A DNA stretch of 64,000 nt from Tenrec ecaudatus (Eukaryota > Chordata > Mammalia > Afrosoricida > Tenrecidae), in assembly GCF_050624435.1 (NCBI RefSeq), contig NC_134542.1, positions 11,801,497 to 11,865,496 of the forward strand. The letters are read 5' to 3'. The translations under genes were made by a program, and so were the position numbers. Within the stretch, counting starts at the first letter, position 1. Each line of letters begins with the position of its first letter. Positions 1 through 11,800 of this stretch are shown here, one piece after another. Below the pieces are notes generated by a model. It made no database searches. It saw only the letters and a list, made by a program, of their open reading frames with translations, and was not told the DNA's origin.

Positions 1-235
1 TTCTTTATTATGTCTAACTTTCATATGCATATGAGGCTTGGGTCAGGCACACCTTAGCTCTCAAAGTGAGATCCTTGCTTTAAAGAGGTCATGCGCAGCA
101 GATGTACTTAATGCAACGCGCCATTTGATCTCTTGGCTGCTGCGTCCATGAGCACCAATTGTGGATCCAAATAAGATGACCACCTGGATGACTTTATAAT
201 CTTTTCTTTGTTTATCATTATATTACTAAAGATAA
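1..235 (-). mobile_element. RTE-type LINE fragment, antisense
   Basis: The strand shown is the reverse complement of an RTE (BovB-like afrotherian LINE) coding region. It matches the segment at 18980-19230 of this window, sharing the phrases CTTGGGTCAGGCACACCTTAG and GCTGCGTCCATGAGCACC. The left side is cut by the window edge. No intact reading frame remains. Confidence 0.7.
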
Positions 236-656
236 AGATAGACCTTCTTCCCCAAGAGCTGCTGGCCTGCAGTTGAAGAGAGTTTATCAGCTGTAAAAAG
301 TGGAGTGACACAAAGCCCCCTGCAACATGGGCTCGATAGTTCTGGCCATGAAGAGCCATGGGTTATTTGAGATGCACACCCAGTAAAGACGTGGATACAG
401 CAAACCCTCATGACACCTTTGGGTGAGAGAGAACCGCCAAGAGAACCACGTTCAGTTCTCCACACACGTTGCTGTTCACCAACCAAAAAGAAAGCGTGCT
501 ACCCATTTCCAGAGCAGGCTGAATTTAGCAAGGATCTAGGACAGCCAGTTTGCTTTACTTGTATGTTACTATAATGCTGGCAGTTATGCCACGGCCATTT
601 CAAATACCCGTAGAGTGATCCCAAGTAGATAGGTTTCCAGAGGACTTCCAGAGAAA
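236..656. other. No feature recognised
   Basis: About 420 bp between the RTE fragment and the first solo LTR. I see no repeat family, reading frame of note or simple repeat here. Confidence 0.5.
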
Positions 657-661
657 GTCAG

Positions 662-1189
662 TGATAGTTAAGGTTTATTGGGCCAACTTAGCCGATAAAC
701 ACATGTGGGATTAATTCAAGGGCAGAGAGATAAATGGCTCAGTGAGCCTCGACTTTCTGGTTTTCTTGTCTCTTATTCTCTGATGGTCAGACCAGTGTGT
801 GGCTGCTTTAGATAGTTCTCTGCCTCAGCTGGCAAGGCTCACTTCCTGCAAGACATCCCCGAGAAAAAGCCACACGGGTCTACACTGATGCAGCCCTGGG
901 TGCTGGAGAGGTCACATGGAGACCCCTGCCAGAGCTGAGATGCTTAAGCGCTCACTGATTTGGCTTTCCTCCTGCATTTGGTGGTTTTTGTTTGTTTGTT
1001 TGTTTGTTTTGTATTGTATATGTCTTATGAGTTTGAGGAGGACTTTATAGATTGGTATCAGACTTATGGGCTTGGAATGGACTGGGTTGGGTTGTTTCTT
1101 ACTGTACACTTACCTTTTATATAAAACCCTCTCATATATGTATATGAGTTTCTGTGGATTTGTTTCTCTAGTCTACCCAGACTAACACA
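662..1189 (-). mobile_element. Solo LTR, family T copy 1
   Basis: A 528-bp element starting TG and ending CA on the strand shown. It is bounded by a perfect 5-bp direct repeat GTCAG (657-661 and 1190-1194). In its own orientation it opens TGTGTTAGTCTGGGTAGACT. A complementary AATAAA (674-679) lies just before the 3' end. Three more copies occur at 22816, 35572 and 45846. A 5-bp duplication fits ERVL/MaLR-type LTR elements. No internal retroviral region is attached, so this is a solo LTR left by recombination. Confidence 0.85.
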
Positions 1190-1193
1190 GTCA

Positions 1194-1290
1194 GACTAGA
1201 AAGAAAGGCCTACTTCTGAAAATTAGCTAGAACTCTGGATTACCATAGAATATAGCCAAGACACTGGTAGGTGAGTCCCTGCTTTGGAAG
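1194..1290 (+). mobile_element. Long-form AfroSINE fragment
   Basis: The segment reading CAGACTAGAAAGAAAGGCCT followed by a stretch like CTTCTGAAAATTAGC matches the middle of the longer afrotherian SINE family seen at 4655, 16990 and 22085. Both ends are missing. It directly follows the target duplication of the solo LTR. Confidence 0.55.
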
Positions 1291-1464
1291 GCACAGGAGG
1301 GTAAAGTACCATACAAACATCTGGTCTGTTGGGTAGGAAGATGCCAGGAGTTAGAATTAACTTGATAGCAACACACACCAATAGGGGCCAGTTGTTCTCA
1401 ACTGAAGGAAGTATAGTCAGAATTCTCCTTAAAACTGAGGACAGTGAAACAGACTTCATCTCAT

Positions 1465-1700
1465 CTACTTTGCACATTTTATCAGGAGAGACCAATCCCT
1501 GGTAACGGGTATCACGCTTGGTAAAGCAGGGAAGAGGAGGACCCTCAATGAGATGGATTAGCACAGTGACTGGAACAACGGGCTCAAACATAACAACTAT
1601 GAGGCCGGGCAGGAATGGGTAGGGTGTCATTTTGTTGTACGTGGGTTCATTATGAATCAAAACTAATTTGACTGGATCAAACATCAATAGCAGCATTTCC
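1465..1700 (+). mobile_element. RTE LINE 3' end
   Basis: Phrases such as TATCAGGAGAGACCAATCCC, GAGGACCCTCAATGAGATGG and GGGCTCAAACATAACAAC are the 3' end of the RTE coding region in sense orientation. Related 3' ends occur at 16280-16560, 39480-39705 and around 44100-44500. It is decayed, and I cannot assign the exact 3' boundary. Confidence 0.75.
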
Positions 1701-3060
1701 CATGATTCAGTGCGGTTACTAATGACATCAAGTGGGTGGAGGCCAGGATGCTGCTGAAGATTGGGCAACTTACAGGATGGCTTCCACAACCAAAGATTAC
1801 CTGACCCCCCACCCCACCCCTGCCCCGCCAAGCCAGCAATGCTGCCACAGAGGAGCTATTGTTTAATGTCCATTTCAACTCTGTTTCAAACTAAGGTGGG
1901 CACTCAGAACAGCAGGTGTGTCATCAACTTGTTTTCAGACACCTGCCACCGAGGAGACCATTTTAGAAGCCACATGCAGTTTGAACATATGCTGCAAGCC
2001 TGCTTCTCTTTTTCAAGGACTGCTTTGTCAAAGAAAGGATGCTGCTGCTTTCCTTGTTTCCAAAGTTTTGTATGTTTCTTTGTAGAGAATCGCCTTGTTT
2101 TTGTGTCAAAGAATATGAAGTGTTTCTAGAGTCAGCACGCTTTTTTTTAAACCTGGATGTGAACAATGATCTTTTTTTATTATTAAACGAAAGGATATTG
2201 CATTATTCAGCTGCATATAGGGATTTTAAAAATTCAGCTCTTGCAAAGCACAAGCATGTTTATTGTGGATGAATATATAAGCTGTTCTGGAATGCCCAAC
2301 CAAAGAGACAGCTTGTACAGTCTTGAGGACAAAAGAGATTGCGCATGAGCAGACAGCTTACAGTTGATTTCAAATTGTATCAGAGACCTGAGCTATTAAA
2401 ATTTAAGTTTCACAACCCCTATGTTTTAACCATTTAGAAATCACCATGAGTTAGAATGGCCATGGGGCAGAGGAGGGGAAGCAGTATGTCCTACAGGGGT
2501 TGGTCTGGTTCGCCTTCCTTTGAGGCCACTCCGTTTATGCATGTTGGGGAGATGATCGTGGTGTTAGGAGAATCTTAAATCAATAAGTACCCGCCTTTCC
2601 CCTAGAATGCTTCATCAGGCAGTTGGATTGATAATGAGAAACATTTTTAGAGAGAATTTTAATATAGACTTTTAAGCTCTTATGAATTCACATCAATAGA
2701 ATTAATAAGCTTACCATCACTAGACTAGCGTGTGTGTCTAGTAAGTGAAACTAATTTCACTTAATCTTAATTAATTTTCAATTTCTATTTTGTCTCTTCA
2801 GTTCTTGCATTATTCTTTTAATTAGGGCTTATGCTGAGCTTTACTGGTGCTAGCAATCAAAGGTAGATGAGGAAGGGCTGCCAAGTCCAAGTCTGCTTGG
2901 GGGCTGGTTCCACATAACACAGCTATTAATTCAATACAGAAATGGTACTTGTGTGTGTTTTTGTACATGCCTGTATGGTTGCATGTGTGTACGCAAGCTT
3001 GTCTGTGTGTGTTACTTCAAGTTTAATTTCTGTAAACATTAGCCTCCTTCCCTGCAAATA
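1701..3060. other. Anonymous intergenic DNA
   Basis: About 1.36 kb without a repeat family I recognise. It contains short TG-rich runs near 2950-3010 and short open frames with no recognisable domain. I see nothing to support a gene. Confidence 0.45.
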
Positions 3061-3061
3061 T

Positions 3062-3262
3062 TTCAGTACTTTGTTTTTATTATTAGTCAATTTCAACTCA
3101 TGGTGACCCCCATCTGTCAGCACTGGACTGCTCCAAAGGGTTTTCTTGACTAATGTTTACAGAAGAGTCTTTCTCCCCAAAAGATACTGAGTAGCTTCAA
3201 ACCTGCAACCTTTAGCTTAGAAGCCGAAACATTTACCATTGTACAACCAAACCTCCTTTTAA
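3062..3262 (-). mobile_element. AfroSINE, antisense
   Basis: An antisense tRNA-derived SINE. The strand shown has the typical order TCAACTCATGGTGACCCC, then CTGCTCCAAAGGG, then CAAACCTGCAACCTTTAGCTT (the reverse of the tRNA-like B-box region), then a GTACAACCAAACCTCC end. It is diverged. Confidence 0.75.
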
Positions 3263-3289
3263 AGCACTTAACTTGTAGCTCAAAATTAA

Positions 3290-3435
3290 ACTTGTAGCAG
3301 TCTAAATCCTCTTGAGGTAGCTTGGGAGACAGGCTTGCTGTTCTGTTTCTGAAGGGACAGCGCTATAGAATGGTTCGACTGTACATCTGGGTCTCATTGA
3401 GTTGGAATTCATAGGATTGCAACTAGCAATAACCC
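3290..3435 (+). mobile_element. AfroSINE, 3' part
   Basis: A sense SINE remnant. It includes a decayed acceptor region (CCTCTTGAGGTAGCTTGGGA) and the family tail GGTCTCATTGAGTTGGAATTC. The 5' tRNA-like head is missing. It lies head-on to the antisense copy just upstream. Confidence 0.65.
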
Positions 3436-3595
3436 CACAGCGCAGACCAGTTTCCATCTGAGGCAGATCCCTTTACTCACTAGAAATGCCTTTTAGAGAT
3501 AACCATACTATTTTAGTACTTAGACATTGTCTAATTGTACAACATTAATAAAAGATAAGCTATAAAATGTAATAGCTATGCTTTCTAAAGTGCTG

Positions 3596-3596
<1 letters not shown>

Positions 3597-3634
<38 letters not shown>
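3597..3634. repeat. (CA)n microsatellite
   Basis: About 18 uninterrupted CA dinucleotides running directly into a short TA stretch, where a mariner element is inserted at a TA. Confidence 0.98.
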
Positions 3635-3639
<5 letters not shown>

Positions 3640-3640
<1 letters not shown>

Positions 3641-4558
3641 GAGGGAAAACCCCCACAAAATTGCAGTGGCTAGAGTAGAGCTTTCCTAGCACAGAGTTTT
3701 CCCATTAGGTGACCATTGAGGAACTCTCTGAGTTAGTGTACCCCGTGATGTCGAGTGGGAAGGTTCTCTCTGGTCACACTGAATTTTCTTTGGATAAGCA
3801 GTTTTGTTTGAATCTCATTTTTTTGCGATGGCTGGTTTAAGAGAGCAGCATGTGGCTGTGAAATTTTGTTTCCCTGCTTGGGAAAAGTGCTTCAGGAACT
3901 GTTACGATGTTGAACACAGCTTACAAGGACAGCACTAAGGGAAAAACTCAAGTTTATGAGTGGTTTCTTCATTTCAAAAATGGAGAAATGTTGATTTATG
4001 ACAAATCTTGTACTGGACATCTGCCATCTTCCTGAATGGATGAAAATGTAGACTCCTAGTGCATTTGGAGTTTGTTCCACCAGGTCAGAGTGTTGACCAA
4101 GTTTTCCATTTAGGGGTTCTGAAAAGATTGCGTAATAGTGTGGGACAAAAAAGGTCTGATTTGTGGCAGATAGGGGGCTGGTTTTGCCACTATGACAATC
4201 TCACCTGCTCACACACCCATCGCAGTGCACCAGTTTTTGACAAAAAACAGTATGTCTCTCTCACCCCACACACCTTACTCACCTAACCTCACTTTGTGCA
4301 ACTCCTTTTTGTTTCCACAAATGAAGAGGAACATGGCAGGACAGCAATTTGATGATGTAGAAGAGGTGAAGAAAAAAAAAACAGGGGGGTGCTGTCAGCT
4401 ATCTAAACAGATGAGATTGAAAAATGTTTCCAGGAATGGAAGCAGATTTGAAAAATGTATTAAGTGTAATGGAGAGTACTTTGAAGGCGATAAGGTTGTT
4501 TTGGGAGAAAAATATCAATACACAGGTTTGAAAAAAATCTGGTTTTTTTGGGTTACCA
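3640..4558 (+). mobile_element. Mariner DNA transposon 1, internally deleted
   Basis: A Tc1/mariner element bounded by TA dinucleotides (3638-3639 and 4559-4560). Its ends are inverted and imperfect (TGAGGGAAAACCCCC left, GGTTTTTTTGGGTTACCA right). At 919 bp it is shorter than the usual 1.3 kb because the middle of the transposase is deleted between about 4050 and 4062. Translation gives a mariner N-terminal part (KTQVYEWFLHFKNGEM, about 3935-3985) and a C-terminal part (HLEFVPPGQSVDQVF near 4060; YSPNLTLCNSFLFP near 4267-4310). The last catalytic Asp of the DD34D triad is Asn here, and the first lies in the deleted part. Stops and frameshifts are also present. The element is a fossil and cannot encode a working transposase. 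Confidence 0.88.
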
Positions 4559-4654
4559 TATGTATATAATTTTGGTACTATATATATATTTGAAGAATTT
4601 TAGACTCCTCTGAGGGAATTACAGACTACCATAGTGAGCCACATACTTGATTAC

Positions 4655-4970
4655 TACCCGTCAGTTGTTAGTTGCTGTAAAGTCAACTCCACTTTATGGT
4701 GGCACTATGTAGACCAACTACGATGTCGCCAGATTTTGTGCCGTTTTCGTGATCACTGCCAATCAGATTCTGTTCCATTACGATCCATAGGTTTCCATTG
4801 GCTAATATTTGGAAGTAGACCACTTGGCCTTTCTTTCTGGTCTTTCTTCATCTGGAAGCTCCTCTGAAAACCATCTGGTGTGGGTGACTCTGGTGGAATT
4901 TCAAACAGTAGTGGGAGTGCTTCCAGCACTTTAGCAACACACAAGTCACCACAATATGACCAACTGACAA
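4655..4970 (-). mobile_element. Long-form AfroSINE, antisense
   Basis: Starts with a GTTGTTAG remnant (the reverse of an AAC-rich tail). It continues through CATAGGTTTCCATTGGCTAA, GTAGACCACTTGGCCTTTCT and CATCTGGAAGCTCC to GTGGGTGACTCTGGTGG and a CCACAATATGACCAACTGAC end. The same order is seen at 22085-22330. It is the longer afrotherian SINE of about 300 bp. Confidence 0.72.
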
Positions 4971-5589
4971 GTATCCATTAATAATTACGGCTTAATTTCA
5001 TTCGTACATACTGAGAAAGATTTTGTTATCTAAGTTTTAAAATGTATAAATTGGGAGGAAGATTTTGATCTAGATGTCAAAATTCTCGTGTTTTATTTAT
5101 CTTGGAGATTAAAATCAATAACAACAGGACATTCTCTCGAATTTTCTGCTGAAAAGCAGTTCTAGTACCCTGTGCAAGTTAGTAACCCTATTGCCAGGCT
5201 CCCGCTGACACTTGAAAGACAGTGAAACTTGGCTGGTTTTTCTTTGTCATCTTGATAGTGATCGTTTGGGAGTTTGCATGCTTGTCTTTCTCCGTGACAT
5301 TGTCAGAAGCGGTTTGTAGGTACCTCGTGGAGATGGCAAATGTGATGTCATGTCCACCTTGTCCCCACTTGGTTATAATAAAAACAATAAGGAACCCCTG
5401 GCTGTGGGCAAAGAGACGCCTGATTGGTGGTGGTGCTCTTATATCAGTCAGGGGCAGAGCAGACTGGCAGCCCTTTGTTCATCCTAGCTTGATGCCCAGA
5501 TCATGGCCAGAGATGTTTCATGCCTAGGGCTCATTAAAAAAATACCCCAAACAATAAGGTATTTTTCAATAGATAGAAGCCCTAATTGC
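4971..5589. other. Anonymous intergenic DNA
   Basis: About 620 bp without a recognised repeat. An open frame of about 100 codons (5222-5527) has a hydrophobic start but no family resemblance I can name. I do not call it a gene. Confidence 0.4.
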
Positions 5590-5855
5590 CTCAGATGGAA
5601 ACTGCTCTGTGTGGACTGTGGTACGTGCTGCTGGTGGCTGTCCTGCCAAGTCAGATTCGTGCTGATCTAGGCATGCAGAATAGAACTGTTCCATAGGGCT
5701 GACCCTTCAGAACCAGAGCACCAAGCCTGTCTTCCCAGATGCCTCTGGGTGGGTCCAGACGGCCAACTCTTGACTAGGATGGAATGCTTCCGAGGAGCCC
5801 TGATACTACAATGGTCAAGTGAGGATGATTCCATGTCATTCAGCAAAGATTCCTC
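5590..5855 (-). mobile_element. AfroSINE, antisense
   Basis: An antisense SINE. Marker phrases include CAGAATAGAACTGTTCCATAGGGCTG, CAAGCCTGTCTTCCCAGATGCCTCTGGGTGGG and GGAGCCCTGATACTAC, the last being close to the reversed 5' head region. Confidence 0.75.
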
Positions 5856-6429
5856 ATACTGCAAAATAAATACTGGAGTAGGGGAGTTAGACTAAGAGCT
5901 TTATGCACATCCGTTTGCCATCCAGTTATAGATCTGAAAAAGAAATTGGACCCAATCTCATTTTGATACAGAGGGGACCCAAAGCTAATCTGTGCCTCCA
6001 TGTTTTGGGTGCTGAGTCTGGATCAATCTCTATCTTAAGAGAAAAAAGTATAAATATAAAAGAAATGGTGAAATGGACTACCATCCTGAAGGTAAAAGCC
6101 CTTGAAAAATATTTACTTATAAGAATAGGGCCTATAGTGGAGAGGAATTTAGACATCAGCATCATCAATGAGATAAAGAACAAGAGAAAGAGAAGATACT
6201 GTTACAATAAAATAGGAGCAGGATTCCATAGTATATGAAATCGGAGTTGGGTAACATTAGACATATATTGTCGAAAAATAGAGCTGCAGTAACTGAGTTA
6301 GAGTAGCCATGAGTCAGTATGACACTCCTCTAATCAACTGACTGCATTTATGGAAGACAGTCAGGTTAATAAAGTCCACCCAGGATGCAGAGGAAAAGAC
6401 CAGGGTGGAAAATCATGAGAGAAAATGAT
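5856..6429. other. Anonymous AT-rich DNA
   Basis: Purine-rich, AT-rich sequence. A short SINE-tail-like phrase (AGCCATGAGTCAGTATGAC) occurs near 6306-6324. Otherwise I recognise nothing. Confidence 0.4.
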
Positions 6430-6720
6430 ACCCATGGTGGCTAGAAAATTGAGAGTCAGAATTATAGGTGTTCTAGAAGAAAAAAATAAAAATAAGTAGA
6501 ACAGGAGCAATTATTCAAAGATATAATTAAATAAAATTTTCCTGAGTTGGAAAAAAAGAAAGAAAGAAAATAGGCAAGGAGATCAAAAGGGCTCACTGTG
6601 TTCAAAGTAAATTAAATGAGAAGAGGAGGCTGCAACATTTGAATTACAGGCTGGAGGAAAGGAGACTATAACCATTCATGGAGGAAGAAAAAAAAGGTGA
6701 ACACAGAAAGAACAAAGCTG
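6430..6720 (+). mobile_element. Possible L1 ORF1 or HAL1 remnant
   Basis: Translation near 6440-6480 gives ENLRVRIIGVLEE, like the RNA-binding domain entrance of L1 ORF1 proteins. It is followed by a region resembling a short ORF1 coding stretch (FLSWK) with stops. A simple AAAG run follows at 6556-6570. HAL1, a half-L1 carrying only ORF1, is one option. Short and decayed. Confidence 0.4.
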
Positions 6721-7189
6721 ACCTGGCCTTAAATTGACTCCTCCCTCCCTCCCCCAACACAATGGAGCTGTGTTTACACACTTTCGGGGGCAAGAGCTGT
6801 TAATCATTTTGCTACAGTTATGTTTTAAAGAAATCTGTGGATGTAAAGGTAGGCTGTTTACAGACAGATTATCAACGTATACACCAACCCTGGGGCCTGA
6901 CTGAAAACATAATGAACCCGTGGAGAGATGTTAACATATGGAATTCTAGAACAGGTAAAGTCTAGGTACACCACAGCTGACACAAAACTCACTGGTATGG
7001 GACGATGGACAGTGCCTACTGCTTCTCTCCCCTGTCCCAAGGCAAGCCACCATCCCAGCAGATGGGTTTCAATTGTCCATGTAATCAAGCTACACACATT
7101 GGAAGGAATGGCTGCCTGTTTCATAATGTCCTCTGAACTTTAGCCCAAAGGTAAATACTTCTGTTAGACATTTTTGTTCATTGCTATGG
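6721..7189. other. Anonymous intergenic DNA
   Basis: About 470 bp without a repeat or gene I recognise. Confidence 0.4.
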
Positions 7190-7355
7190 TAAAGAATATA
7201 GTTGCTATCTAGTTGACTCCAACACTGGGTGTACTTCCTGTGTGTCAGAATGGACCTGTGCTCCCCAGTGTTTTCGGTGGCTGATTTTACAGAGATAGAT
7301 AGCCAAGTCTTTCTTCTGAGGTGCCTCTGGGTGGGCTTTTGATAGCCAGACACCA
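7190..7355 (-). mobile_element. AfroSINE, antisense
   Basis: The phrases TGTGTGTCAGAATGGACCTG, GATAGATAGCCAAGTCTTTC and GAGGTGCCTCTGGGTGGGC mark an antisense SINE. It ends just before the 3' end of the L1. Confidence 0.72.
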
Positions 7356-7364
7356 TCAGCTTTC

Positions 7365-8846
7365 TTCACCACATTTGCTTATTCACCTGCTTTGTCTTCA
7401 GCGGTTGTGTCGGGAAGGTGAGCATCATGGAATGCCAATTTAATAGAAGAAAGTATTCTTGCATTGAGCGAGTACTTGAGTGGATGCGCAATGTCCTTCT
7501 GCTACCTTAATGCTAAACCTACAAATATATGTACATAAATCTATTTCCCCATCCTCACATATAAATATATTTGTATATGTAAATGCCTTTATTTAGACCT
7601 CTATAAATGCCCTTTGCCTCCTAACTCTTTCCTCTATTTCTTTTGACTTTCCTCTTGTCCCACTATCATGGTAAGTCTTCATTTTGGTTTTAGTAATTCC
7701 TCTTGGTTACATTGCCCTTGATCATGCCCTGCCAGGCCTCCTACACCCTCTTCGCCACCGATTTGGACGACTTGTTGTTCCCTTGGCCCTGGGTTTGTTA
7801 ACACTTCCTTTCTCCCCACCTCCTCCTCTCACATGTCCCCCCAGAACTGATGGTCCCCTTGTTTTCTCCTCCAGATTGTTCATCCAGCCTATCTTATTTA
7901 GACAGACCTGCGGAGATAATAACATGCACAAAAACAAGACAGAGCAAAACCAAGCAACAATATACAACAAGACAACAACAACAACAAACCAATGACAAAA
8001 AACAAAAGAAAGCACAACAAGAAAAAAAGCTTGTAGTTCTCAACTGTTTGTTCGCTTTTAGAAGGATTTTCCAGTCCAGTCTGTTGGGGCACCACACCCT
8101 GGCCCCAAGGTCCACCTTCAGAATTCCCTGGGGAACTCGCTGCTTTGTTCCCTTGCTGTTCTGTTGCACCCCTTAGTGTTTTGCCTCAGTGTGGTGGGAT
8201 CAGAGCGGGTGCAATTCCCACACCATGTCTCCAGTGTTTTCCCCTGTAGGGCTATGGGTCAGTGAGGGGCGTCATGTCTCATAGTGGGGCCAGCCATGTG
8301 GTCCTCTCTATGGATTGACTGCTCTGATTGGGAACATCATCCTCAAGGCATGGTGGGCCAGGATGTGCCCCACTCTTTCCTCCTCTCCCTTCATCTGCTC
8401 CCGTGCTCTCTGATCAGATATGTCCCTCTCTCAGAGCTCCAAATTCAATGCCGTCCTGTGAAATAAATTCTTCTGGGGGGAGGGGCAGGTGTCCACGTAG
8501 TAGTTGGGATTGGGGCCAGCCTCTCAGACCTCTCCACTGGTTCCCTACTACCCGCCGGCATGTTGCATTCACATCTTGGAGCACTGGGTTGAAGTCTGGT
8601 CCCTCTTTGCCTGTGGAGATATAAACAATACCCTCCCCTTGTGTGGGTCAATGCCCTGTGCCCCACTACCCATTTCTTTTTTATTATTGTTTTTTCCTTT
8701 CCACACCTTCTTTTAAGTTGTCTACCATAGGTATCCTGTATTTGGTCTGGACCCTGCCATATTACCTGGTCCTCACCCCAGGAATGTTTGTATACAGTAG
8801 CTTCTTCCCTATGGCCCTTTTGCATTAAAAAAAAAAAAAAAAAAAC
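7365..8846 (-). other. L1 3' UTR
   Basis: Follows the ORF2 stop. It is about 1.48 kb, long for a mammalian L1. The strand shown is pyrimidine-rich near 7800-7860 (polypurine in the element's sense, common in L1 3' UTRs). An A-run on the shown strand (8826-8846) borders the ORF2 stop. I assign this to the L1 because it joins the ORF2 end without a break and resembles afrotherian L1 3' UTRs as I recall them. Confidence 0.65.
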
Positions 8847-11800
8847 TTACCTCAGCGGACTCATGTTGTACTTGTCCTTTTGTACTTGACTTACTTCACT
8901 TGGCATGATTTCCTCCAGTTCTTCCCATGCAGTGATGTGCTTCATACGTTCATCACTGCTGTTTAGAGATGCGTAGTACTCCATTGTACCACAGCTTTTT
9001 AATCCACTCATCTCTTGATGGAAATTTGGGTTGTTTCCAACCCCTTGCCATTCTGACCTATGCTGCAATGAACATTGGAGCACAGATGTCTGGCCTTGGT
9101 TTGTTTCTTGCCTCTTCTAGGTATATGCCCAGTAGGGGTTGCTGCGTCGGATGGTAACTCAATTTCCATTTGTTTTAGATACCGCCAGACCGATTTCCAT
9201 GGGGGCTGTACATACTTACAGGTCCACCAGCAGTGGACGAGAGTTTCTGTCTACCTACAGCCCCTCCAACACTTGTTACTTTCTGATTTTTTGAATTGGG
9301 CTATCTTTGAGGGTGTCAGGTGGTTCCTCATTGTTGTTTTCAGTTGCATTTCTCTTGTGGCTAAAGATCGGGAACTTTCTCATATGTTTGTTGGCTATTC
9401 GGATTTCTCCCCTGTGAAACTTCGGCTTAGGTCCTTTGTCCACCTGCTCAGTGGGCAATTAGTTTTTTTTCCTTTTTGGAAGCTAGCAGAGTCTTGTAGA
9501 TTTTAGCAATAAGGCCTTTGTCTGATGTGTCATTGCTAAAGATGTTTTCCCAGTCTGTGGACTCTCTTACTCGCTTGTTGAAATCTTTCGATGTACAGGT
9601 GTTTTATCTTCAGTATATCCCACTTGTCAATTTGTGACTCATCTGTATTTGTGTCCTTCCATATTTCTAATAGCCTATGTATTCTCTGTGCCAACGTTTT
9701 CAAGTTAGTCCCAATTCCCTCATTGATGGCCCTAATAGTTTGGGTTTTAATTCAAATTCTGTGATCCACCTTGAGTTTATTCTTGTGCATGGAGTGAGAT
9801 AGGGGTCTTACTTCATTTTTCTGCAGGTAAATATCCATTTTTTCCCCAGCACCACTTGTTAAAGAGGGCATCTGCTTGCTGTCTGATATTTTGGGGGCCC
9901 TTATGAAAGATCAGTTTTCTGTATGTTGATGATTTTGTTTCTGGATTTTCAGTTCTTTTTCATTAGTCTGAGTATCTGTCATTGTATCAATACCATGTGG
10001 TCTTGACAAGTGTGGTTGTATAGTATGTGCTAAAGTCAGGTAAAGCAAGCCCTCCCACTGTGTCCTTCTTCTTGAGGACTTCTCTGCTAATTCTGGGCTT
10101 CTTCTCTCTCCATATTAAGTTAGTAATCAGTTTTTTTCCATTTCTTTGAAGAAAGATGAGGATAATTGTATTGGTATTGCATTAAATTTATATAGTGCCT
10201 TTAGCAGAACTGACATCTTGACTATATTGAGTCTTCCAATCCACAAGCATGGGATATTCTTCCATTTGTTGAGGTTGCTCTTGGTTTCTTGTTATAGTGT
10301 TCTGTAGTTTTCCCTATATATCTCTTTTGTTCTTTTAGGCAGGTATATCCCTAGATATTTCAATTTGTGCTTGGCTATTGTGAAGTGTACCACCTTATTG
10401 ATCACCTCTTCTGTGGTTTTTTCCAATGTGTATAACAGACCGATGGACTTCTATTTGTTGATCTTGTATCCTACCACTCTGCCAAACTCTTCTATTGCTT
10501 CCAGTACTCCCCTTGTGTAGCTTTTGGGATTTTCCATATATAAAATCATATCATCATCCACCCTGGATTCCCTGTGCCTCCAGCTCCCATATGCACCAGT
10601 GTATACAACCTCTGCCCTATCCAGTCCTGCAAGATAGAATTCGGATCATGGTAGTTGGGAGAAGGAAGCACCCAGGATCTGGGGGAAAGCTCCAGGGTTG
10701 TGAGGGGGTGATGCTGGGAGAGTGGAGGGTGAGTGGGTTGGAAAGGGGGGAACTGATTACAAGGATCCACATGTGACCTCCTCCCTGGGAGATAGACAGC
10801 AGAGAAGAGGGGAAGGGAGACTCTGGATAGGGCAAGATATGACAAAATAACAATCTATAAATTATCAAGGGCTCATGAGGGAGGGGGCAGCGGGGAAGGA
10901 GGGGGAAAAAAAAGAGGACCTGCTGCAAAGGGCTTAAGTGGAGAGCAAATGCTTTGAAAATGATTAGGGCAAAGAATGTACGGATGTGCTTTATACAATT
11001 GATGTATGTATATGTATGGATTGTGATAAGAGTTGTATGAGCCCCTAATAAAATGTTTAAAAAAATAAAATCATATCATCTGATAATAGCAATAGTTTCA
11101 TCTCTTCCTTCCCCAGATGAATACCTTTGATATCTTCTCTTTGCCTTATGTTGTTAGCTAAAACCTCCAGCATGATATTAAAGAAGAGTGGGGACAAGGG
11201 GCATGCTTGTCTTTTTCAGTAGGATTGTTAGTCCTTTCTCCATTGACTACCATGTTGACTGTTAGTTTTGCATATATAGCTTATATTGTCTTGAGGAGTT
11301 TTCCTTCCATTCCTACCTTCTCAATTGTCTTAAACAGGAAATTGTGTTGGATGTTGTTGAATGCTAATAATGTATCTATCAATATTATCTTGTGTTTCTT
11401 AGTTTTTCATGTCAATGTGATGAATAATATTAAGGTTGAACCATCCCTGCATCCCTGGTATGAATCCCACTTGGTCATGGTGAATTATTTGTTTTATATA
11501 CTTTTGTATTCTGTTGGCTAGTATTTTGTTAAGGATTTTTGCATCGATGTTCATTAGAGATATTGGTCTGTAGTTTTCGATTCTTGTGGTATCCTTGCCC
11601 AGTTTGGGTATCAGAGTTACACTAGCTTCATAGAAGGAGTTCAGGATTTACTGTCTTTTTCTATGTTTTAGAAGAGTTTTTGTAGGATTGGTGTTAGTTC
11701 TTCCTTAAATACTTGGTAAAATTCTCCAGTGAAGCCCTTTGGTTCAGGGGATTTTTTTGTTGGTAATCCCTTGATAAACTTGTCTATTTCTTCTAGTGCT

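Noticed and set aside
1223-1831. A 202-codon minus-strand frame as a gene
   Set aside because: It overlaps an RTE 3' end on the other strand and has no recognisable domain.
4192-4569. Functional mariner transposase C-terminus
   Set aside because: The last catalytic Asp is Asn, the upstream part is deleted and the frame is broken.
7684-8176. Short proline- and lysine-rich frames on both strands
   Set aside because: They fall in the L1 3' UTR, where polypurine and CAA-rich sequence makes low-complexity frames.
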